Virus record (IMG/VR): IMGVR_UViG_3300035659_000022
Location: 1 to 51,792 of that record
Length of the DNA: 51,792 nt
DNA from: a virus
Reading direction: 5' to 3' (one strand)
Under the pieces are notes generated by a model. The model did no database searches. It saw only the letters and a list, made by a program, of their open reading frames with translations, and was not told where the DNA came from. This document shows, in pieces, positions 46,610-51,792 of this stretch (position 1 is the first letter of the stretch; each line of letters begins with the position of its first letter). A program made the position numbers and the translations under genes.

Positions 46610-47005
46610 ATGCCGAGTATCAATTTTGCACAAGTTAAGGGCCTCGAGCCCGTTCCCGTCGGCAATTACACCGCAACTATCATCAAAGCCGAGACCGGGG
46701 TGTCCAAAAAGGGCAACGAGAAGATTGACCTCCAGTGGCGAGTCGAAGGCGGGGCGTTCGATGGCCGCATTATCTTCGACACGCTGACCTTTACCGAGAA
46801 GGCTCTCTTCCGGGTCAAGGCAACCTTGAAAGGTTTGGGATTCCCGGACAACTTCAAAGGTGAGGTCAGGTCCGATATGCTCGTCGGCAAGTCTGCCAAA
46901 CTTACGGTGGACATCCAGATGGGCGAAGGCACGGACGAACAGACCGGCGAGGTCTATCCGCCCCGCAACCGTATCAAGAAGGTTGCCCAGCTCAAGGGCA
47001 AGTAA
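46610..47005 (+). CDS. DUF669-type single-stranded DNA-binding protein
   Basis: A 131-residue OB-fold protein: PVPVGNYTATIIKAETGVSKKGN (residues about 15-37), EKIDLQWRVEGGAFDGRIIFD (about 37-57), then KLTVDIQMGEG. The DUF669 signature at the N-terminus and charged C-terminus is clear. It binds single-stranded DNA for replication and Sak4 recombination. Confidence 0.88.
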   Translation: MPSINFAQVKGLEPVPVGNYTATIIKAETGVSKKGNEKIDLQWRVEGGAFDGRIIFDTLTFTEKALFRVKATLKGLGFPDNFKGEVRSDMLVGKSAKLTVDIQMGEGTDEQTGEVYPPRNRIKKVAQLKGK

Positions 47006-47046
47006 GTAAGTACCCATAAGCTACTCTGTCTAATGAGGTTTATGAT

Positions 47047-47400
47047 ATGGATCCTATTCTCGCACAAGCTATTGAAGGACGCAAAGCTGAACAACATGCC
47101 AAATATGTACGGCGCCGGGAAACCCAACTTGCAACGGAGAAAAGACGCTATGACAAGCGAACTACTTTCCTAAACGAGTACAAGGCTTCTCAGGGGTGCT
47201 TGCGTTGTGGTAATCGAAACCCGATTGTATTGGACTTTCACCACCGAGACCGCAATGGGAAGGAACTTACTACTGACCAGTTGCACCATGGGCGCCTAGA
47301 AGTAGTAAGAGCCGAGATTGCAAAGTGCGATGTGCTATGTTCTAACTGTCATCGTATAGTTGAGCACAAAATAAGGGTAGCGTCGCATGACTATGCCTAA
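47047..47400 (+). CDS. HNH endonuclease (second copy)
   Basis: A 117-residue HNH protein, paralogue of 6582: KTTFLNEYKAS-like start, CLRCGNRNP (about residue 57), LDFHHRDRNGKELTT (HHRD), AKCDVLCSNCHRIVE (about 95-110). ATG 47047 has only a weak site (GAGGTTTATGAT). Overlaps the next gene by 14 nt. Confidence 0.86.
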   Translation: MDPILAQAIEGRKAEQHAKYVRRRETQLATEKRRYDKRTTFLNEYKASQGCLRCGNRNPIVLDFHHRDRNGKELTTDQLHHGRLEVVRAEIAKCDVLCSNCHRIVEHKIRVASHDYA

Positions 47401-49786
47401 CGAGTTCTTAGCATGTTTCGCATTCGGTGGTTTGTTGGCAGTTGCAGTAGATAAGCCGTTGCCGACCTTTACTAAGTACTATACCCCCGAACAAGTCTCG
47501 TCGCTTGTAATTCCGGAGGGCAAGGACGCTTATTTCGGTCCTGCAATGAGGTCTAACCTAGGGGCTGACAAAACTGATATACTTGGGTCTGTTGCTTTGT
47601 GGGTAGACATAGATAATGTACAAAAGCCGCTAAGCACACTCCTGCCCTCCGCGGTGGTGTTTAGTGGTCACGGTTGGCACCTTTATTGGTTCCTTGACTC
47701 ACCAGTATTGGATATTGAGACTCTCGAGAGCCTTAACAAGGTTATGGAGGGGGACGTACCAACGGCGGACAAGGGCTGCTGGAACGCAAACCGCGTGTTA
47801 AGAATTCCGGGAACGCTCAACCAAAAGGAGAAACTACATGTTCCAGTACGTTTGGAGGGCTATCAGCCTGAACGACGGTACAGCCAAGCCGATATTGCGG
47901 TTATTGCAGGACTGGACAGTAAGACGCGGCATAAGATTCGAACCGGAGACCATCGAGGTTACAGGTCCCGCAGTGAACGTGATTGGGCAATTGTTACCCG
48001 GCTCGTGCAGTGCGGCGCCAGCGACGATCTTATTCGAGCTATTTTTGCGGGGCAACCTTGTGGTGATAAGTCAAGTGAAAATCCTGCCTATTTGGGCCAG
48101 ACTATCGAGCAAGTTAGACTAAAAGCCCCGAGCGTTGCAGCCGTAACCGATGCAAGTGGAATCGAGGAGTCAGAAGATGGATACATCATCCAGACCAAAC
48201 GAGGTCCTAAGCGCCTCAGTACCTTTACGGTTTCCCCTACCGTCTTACTCGATGGCAGTAAATTCGGTGCTGAGGATGCAATTGTCGGCGATGTGCATGC
48301 AGCAGGTTATACCTGGGAAGGTATTACTTTCAGCCGCTCGGCTTTTACATCTGTCAACAAGTTCGACCGTGAGGCTCCTGTTGCCGCGTGGCAGTGGTTG
48401 GCACACGACGACGATTTACGTGCTCTCCTTCCCTTTCTCCTTGACCAATTACGTGCGGCAGGGCTACCGAAAGTTGGAGCTACCTCAGTCCTTGGTCTAC
48501 ACAAGATTCATGACACGTGGCTGTTCCTTGGCAACAAGCAAGTTATTGGCGCGAAGGAAGTCTGGCAAGGACACGACGGTCCAATCTGTTGGCTACCTTC
48601 GCAGAAAGAACATCCAATACTCAACTTGGAAACGAAAGTCTCTAAGGGCGAGCTCAAGACAGTCAGAGAGCTCGTCCCAATGCTAAATGCGGAGTCTACA
48701 ATATGGCCGATGATAGGATGGTACGCTGCAAGTATCTTGAAGCCATGGTTAGAGGAACACCATTACCGTTTCCCCATTCTCAACGTGGCAGGTACAAAAG
48801 GCTCAGGTAAGACGACGTTGATACAGAGGGTGTTCCTGCTGTTGCTGGGCCAGATAGACCCGAAGACGTACGACGCGGGGACGACAAGGTTTGTCACGCT
48901 TGCTTTGCTAGGCTCATCCAACGCCGTTCCTATCGCGTTCAGCGAGTTTCGTTATGAACTTGTAGAGCGACTCTTGCGAACCATACTCCTCGCGTATGAT
49001 ACTGGACACGATCCTCGAGGTAAGGGTGACCAGACAACTGTAGACTACCCATTATCTGCACCCTTCAGCGTTGATGGAGAAGACCTAATTGCAGATCCCG
49101 CAGCTAGAGAGCGTCTTGTAGTTGCCCGATTACACCCCGAGGCCATCGCAGAAGGTTCCGCGGCATATATAGCATTCCACAACCTGAGGGAAGCGATGCC
49201 ACTCAACTTTGGCGGTCACTATGTCCAACAGGTCCTCAAGTTAGAGCCAGAGTGGCAACGGATGCTTGATGAAGCTCGCGAAGCGCTTTTTAAGGCCTAT
49301 CCCACGAAACTTCCCGACCGTGTGAGGGCTAACCACATCGTCGCGTATTTCGGCATAATGCTTTGGTGTGCCGTCACCCAGACAGCGCTACCTGCACCTA
49401 CAATTCTTGAAGAGAGCATTTCGTCCGTGTTTAACTTAAAGAGTGGCCGTGCGATGACGTTAGCGGATTCGATGGTCGAAGATTTGGTCAATGCGGTAGC
49501 ACAAGGTAACGCGTACTTCAATTGCGCTCTCAAAGCTGACGAGGGCCAGCTGTGGTTTCAATTAGCTCCAGCACATGCTTGGTGGGTGTCATCCAGACGT
49601 CGTCAGGGCCGGGGTGCACTCGAGAGGGACGCCATTCGTGCACAACTCAAGGAAGCGCCCTACTCAGTCTCACCTCAAGTCTTGAACGACGTCTGGATGT
49701 ACGGTGTCGACCTACAGAAAGCCGCAGACGCAGGGTTAGACGTTCCTACCAAAATATCGGAACGTGTATTCGTTGTGAGGTTCTAG
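47387..49786 (+). CDS. Bifunctional primase-helicase
   Basis: A 799-residue protein. The N-terminal primase-polymerase part has ALWVDIDN (catalytic acidic pair, about residues 67-74) and SGHGWHLYWF (about 90-99), then a conserved RIPGTLN. The C-terminal SF3-like ATPase part has LNVAGTKGSGKTTLI (Walker A, about 468-482). It opens and primes the origin and unwinds DNA for the Pol A. The start at 47387 is inside the HNH gene; ATG 47393 is an alternative. Confidence 0.88.
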   Translation: MTMPNEFLACFAFGGLLAVAVDKPLPTFTKYYTPEQVSSLVIPEGKDAYFGPAMRSNLGADKTDILGSVALWVDIDNVQKPLSTLLPSAVVFSGHGWHLYWFLDSPVLDIETLESLNKVMEGDVPTADKGCWNANRVLRIPGTLNQKEKLHVPVRLEGYQPERRYSQADIAVIAGLDSKTRHKIRTGDHRGYRSRSERDWAIVTRLVQCGASDDLIRAIFAGQPCGDKSSENPAYLGQTIEQVRLKAPSVAAVTDASGIEESEDGYIIQTKRGPKRLSTFTVSPTVLLDGSKFGAEDAIVGDVHAAGYTWEGITFSRSAFTSVNKFDREAPVAAWQWLAHDDDLRALLPFLLDQLRAAGLPKVGATSVLGLHKIHDTWLFLGNKQVIGAKEVWQGHDGPICWLPSQKEHPILNLETKVSKGELKTVRELVPMLNAESTIWPMIGWYAASILKPWLEEHHYRFPILNVAGTKGSGKTTLIQRVFLLLLGQIDPKTYDAGTTRFVTLALLGSSNAVPIAFSEFRYELVERLLRTILLAYDTGHDPRGKGDQTTVDYPLSAPFSVDGEDLIADPAARERLVVARLHPEAIAEGSAAYIAFHNLREAMPLNFGGHYVQQVLKLEPEWQRMLDEAREALFKAYPTKLPDRVRANHIVAYFGIMLWCAVTQTALPAPTILEESISSVFNLKSGRAMTLADSMVEDLVNAVAQGNAYFNCALKADEGQLWFQLAPAHAWWVSSRRRQGRGALERDAIRAQLKEAPYSVSPQVLNDVWMYGVDLQKAADAGLDVPTKISERVFVVRF

Positions 49787-49787
49787 T

Positions 49788-49889
49788 ATGAGCAATAGCG
49801 AAAGTCTCGTGGATTCTCTATCGTTTGCCCTTCTACAGGTTATCCGGGACAATCCGGTCCTGATAGCCATGATACAGGAGTTGAAGTGA
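49788..49889 (+). CDS. Very small protein (33 residues)
   Basis: ATG 49788 to TGA 49887-49889, 33 residues (SESLVDSLSFALLQVIRDNPVLIAMIQELK), helical. It sits 1 nt behind the primase-helicase stop and could be translationally coupled. The binding site is weak. Tentative. Confidence 0.4.
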   Translation: MSNSESLVDSLSFALLQVIRDNPVLIAMIQELK

Positions 49890-49896
49890 GGTTCCG

Positions 49897-50118
49897 ATGG
49901 ATACAGGAAAAGGAAAATTCGAGATTGTCAATGCTAAAATCGAAGATGAACTTAAAGAGGCAATGCAGAGGATGGAGGCAAAGTATCCCCAGCACGGTGG
50001 TTGGTTCCACGTTGGCGAAGTTGTTGAGCTCCGTGGTAGTCGCTTTAGAGTGAAAGCGGTCAAACCCACCGAACTCCGCCTCAAGCTATTACGGCGTAAG
50101 GAATCGATTGGTGCCTAA
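49897..50118 (+). CDS. Small SH3-like basic protein
   Basis: A 73-residue protein: helical start (ELKEAMQRMEAKYPQHG) and a strand-rich end (VGEVVELRGSRFRVKAVKPTELRLKLL). Binding site GAGGTTCC is modest. The fold resembles a small SH3-like barrel, possibly binding nucleic acid. Confidence 0.7.
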   Translation: MDTGKGKFEIVNAKIEDELKEAMQRMEAKYPQHGGWFHVGEVVELRGSRFRVKAVKPTELRLKLLRRKESIGA

Positions 50119-50680
50119 TATAGATTTCGTCGCGGTTGATACGCCTCGCTTTACCCGTCCCGAGTTACTACGGCACGGAACAATCCCGCATGCGATGTAT
50201 GGGGTTGCTCCTCGGAACATCAAGGGGGGAGCTTGGTGGGACGTTACCAGACGAGCGGCGTATGAGGCAAACAACATGAGATGTTGGGCGTGTGGAGGCC
50301 CGGGACCTCTTGAGGCTCACGAAGCGTATCAGATTGACTACTACAAGTACCGGATGATATTCATTGAGACTGTGGCGTTATGTAGTTATTGCCACACGTT
50401 CATACATATTGGCCGACTTATTGGAATGTTCGCTCACGGTGAAGTATCGTCTACGGCGACTAAGAGAGTTGTCTTACATGGCTACCAAGTACTTAAAGCC
50501 GCCGGGCTCAAGTGCCCTTGGCAAACCAGAGTCGTCGGCAGCGACCGGCTACCTTGGAAAGGTTCCACTGGGTGGATTCGGAAAGTGCTAACCAACTGTG
50601 ACCCTATTGAGTACTTAGTAGAGGGGACCAGGTGGTGTCTAGTCTTTGAAGGAAAGGAGTATTACCAATATGCCTTATAG
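50111..50680 (+). CDS. Zinc-binding HNH-like protein
   Basis: Start GTG 50111 or TTG 50108, behind AAGGAATCGA; 189 or 190 residues. CWACGGPGPLEAHEAYQID (about residues 58-76) and VALCSYCHTFIHIG (about 91-104) form an HNH-like zinc site with two CxxC pairs and His residues. The C-terminal half is without a recognised motif. A nuclease or a metal-binding regulator. Overlaps QueD by 11 nt. Confidence 0.6.
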   Translation: MPNIDFVAVDTPRFTRPELLRHGTIPHAMYGVAPRNIKGGAWWDVTRRAAYEANNMRCWACGGPGPLEAHEAYQIDYYKYRMIFIETVALCSYCHTFIHIGRLIGMFAHGEVSSTATKRVVLHGYQVLKAAGLKCPWQTRVVGSDRLPWKGSTGWIRKVLTNCDPIEYLVEGTRWCLVFEGKEYYQYAL

Positions 50681-51116
50681 CATATCGCGTGCGTATTCTT
50701 TTTGCGCCGCACATAGGATTGAAGGCCATCCTAAATGCGGCCGGCTGCACGGTCACAACTACGAAGTTATTGTCGAGTATGCCCATCCCGCTATCCCACA
50801 AGACGGGATGCTCATCGACTACGGCGAACTCGACAAGATCGTGAAGCCTATCATCGGCCGGATGGACCACCGCTACATTCTATCGTCGAGTAACATCTTG
50901 ATGAATGATCCCTACAGGAAGGTCGCGTTTGAACGCGGTGACGTGTTTGAGTTACCTACGGCTGCATCAACAGCGGAGCTTCTTGCGGAGTTTCTGTGGA
51001 ACGAGGTCTTCCAAGCCCTTCGGCTTGACTATCCTGTCTACCCGCAGAACCTAAGGATCATCGTGAAAGAGACGCCGAAGAGTAGCGCCGCCTACCAAGG
51101 AGAGGTGCCAAAATGA
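50670..51116 (+). CDS. queD: 6-carboxy-tetrahydropterin synthase (QueD)
   Basis: QueD turns dihydroneopterin triphosphate into 6-carboxy-tetrahydropterin, the QueE substrate. 148 residues from ATG 50670: FCAAHRIEGHPKCGRLHGHNYEV carries the Cys/His zinc set (FxAAH, CxxLHGH, here as two separate runs about 10-31); IDYGEL and MDHRYIL follow, with catalytic Glu in the C-terminal IIVKETP. Strong binding site GAAAGGAG precedes it. The MazG-like gene overlaps its end by 4 nt. Confidence 0.94.
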   Translation: MPYSISRAYSFCAAHRIEGHPKCGRLHGHNYEVIVEYAHPAIPQDGMLIDYGELDKIVKPIIGRMDHRYILSSSNILMNDPYRKVAFERGDVFELPTAASTAELLAEFLWNEVFQALRLDYPVYPQNLRIIVKETPKSSAAYQGEVPK

Positions 51117-51373
51117 AAACACTTACAGAAGAGCGACAAGCGGTATACGGGAACGCTAGTACACTAACAGGTCAGATGTGTCGGCTTGTTATTGGCGACC
51201 TCACAATCTTGTGCCTTCACCATCCAGAAATGTTCCACCCTTGGATAAGGATATTGAACAAGTTACTCCGTATACTGTACTCGCCGACTAATGTAGACCA
51301 CTGGGTAGACATCCGGGGCTACACGGAGATCGTTATCCACCATTTGACTGCGGAAGGAAAGGGTAGTGACTGA
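51113..51373 (+). CDS. MazG-like protein (DUF6378-type)
   Basis: An 86-residue protein with ERQAVYGNAS (residues about 7-16), a helical middle with many Ile/Leu, and HWVDIRGYTEIVIHHL at the end, a pattern of DUF6378/MazG-like proteins (YG...D-x-GY). Overlaps queD by 4 nt and the methyltransferase by 8 nt. It may hydrolyse a nucleotide; the exact role is unknown. Confidence 0.68.
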   Translation: MKTLTEERQAVYGNASTLTGQMCRLVIGDLTILCLHHPEMFHPWIRILNKLLRILYSPTNVDHWVDIRGYTEIVIHHLTAEGKGSD

Positions 51374-51792
51374 AGACTCTTGCTCGACGTACCAGATGCG
51401 TAACTTCTACGCGCAGTTCGGCGACGGCTTCTTTACCTCGTTGGATGTTATGAACTATATACAGCATGCGGCTGTCGTGCGTAAAGCTCGAGACGACGAC
51501 AACGTTCTGGACATCTGCTGTGGGCGGGGCCTCTTGCTTCCGTTACTACGTTATCAGAAGAAGACTATAAATTCATACACAGGTGTTGACCTTGAACCAA
51601 ACAATGTGATCTTTCGGACGCGTCGAGTTACAGACGGCAAGCCGGTAGCGCCCGGCTACTACCCCTTCAAGGTATACTTTGCTAAGGTAGATGCAGTCGA
51701 AATGACTAACCTACTTCCCCTTAACCACTACGACTTACTAGTGTATACCTCGTCGATTGAACACATGACTCCTGATAGGGGTAAACAGTCAC
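51366..51792 (+). CDS. SAM-dependent methyltransferase, 5' part (gene spans the joint)
   Basis: From GTG 51366 (overlapping the previous stop by 8 nt). The SAM site is in VLDICCGRGLLLP (about residues 42-54, motif I GxGxG-like as CCGRG), followed by YTGVDLEPNNV (motif II acidic residue). The frame enters the 77-bp terminal repeat and continues at base 2 on the other side, ending at 421, total 256 residues. Positioned between queD and queE, it may methylate DNA or a modification intermediate. Confidence 0.85.
   Translation, partial: MTEDSCSTYQMRNFYAQFGDGFFTSLDVMNYIQHAAVVRKARDDDNVLDICCGRGLLLPLLRYQKKTINSYTGVDLEPNNVIFRTRRVTDGKPVAPGYYPFKVYFAKVDAVEMTNLLPLNHYDLLVYTSSIEHMTPDRGKQS
51716..51792. repeat. 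Terminal direct repeat, right copy
   Basis: Identical to 1-77; see the left copy. Unique genome length is 51,715 bp. Confidence 0.9.

Noticed and set aside
1-51792. tRNA genes, integrase, repressor/lysogeny module
   Set aside because: No cloverleaf, no tyrosine or serine recombinase motif and no clear CI/Cro pair was found by reading; HTH paralogues alone do not show lysogeny.

Overview
The window is a complete tailed-phage genome (siphovirus-like, Caudoviricetes). The first 77 bases are repeated exactly as the last 77 bases, so the unique sequence is 51,715 bp and closes into a circle; one gene, a SAM methyltransferase, runs across the joint. No tRNA, integrase, CRISPR array or rRNA was found, and nothing points clearly to lysogeny, so a virulent phage is likely. 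The host cannot be read directly. A Pro/Thr-rich lipoprotein linker next to a double-psi-barrel-like domain resembles extracellular proteins of Chloroflexota, which is only a weak hint. The promoters look like ordinary sigma70 sites and no phage RNA polymerase is visible, so host RNA polymerase is probably used.

Layout. (1) About 31.6 kb down to 7.3 kb, all on the minus strand: the virion block in classic order, namely Endo VII nuclease, small and large terminase, portal, scaffold, decoration protein, major capsid protein, small head proteins, a 704-residue repeat protein with an adaptor-like C-terminus, neck and tail-terminator proteins, tail tube, tail chaperones G/GT joined by a -1 frameshift, tape measure, tail tip, fibres, LamG-type adhesins, a coiled-coil membrane protein, a lipoprotein and a holin-like protein. 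(2) 31.7-42.9 kb, mostly plus strand: a mosaic region of small genes containing two families of paralogous helix-turn-helix proteins, many small zinc-binding proteins, a RuvC-like nuclease, an HExxH protein, repeated sigma70-type promoters with a shared upstream AAAAGAG box, strong terminators, an AT-rich iteron region (candidate origin), and two GC-rich islands full of TGGAA(C) repeats. (3) 42.9 kb through the joint to 7.3 kb, plus strand: replication, recombination and nucleotide-modification genes, namely SNF2 helicase, Endo VII, Cas4/RecB-like nuclease, Sak4-like ATPase, DUF669 ssDNA-binding protein, HNH, primase-helicase, QueD, MazG-like protein, methyltransferase, QueE, FolE, a DpdA-like transglycosylase, and a fused UDG-exonuclease-PolA polymerase interrupted by an intein. 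The plus and minus transcription units converge on a hairpin terminator at 7.28 kb.

How the genes work together. FolE, QueD and QueE would make 7-carboxy-7-deazaguanine from GTP, and the DpdA-like enzyme would exchange a deazaguanine base into phage DNA, probably against host restriction. No QueC is visible, so the inserted base may be the carboxy form, or host QueC may be used. The phage makes its own replisome (primase-helicase, Pol A with a fused uracil-DNA glycosylase, SSB, Sak4-type annealing, Endo VII and RuvC resolution). Selfish or ex-selfish nucleases are abundant: two HNH paralogues, two Endo VII paralogues, an intein and a LAGLIDADG-like fragment.
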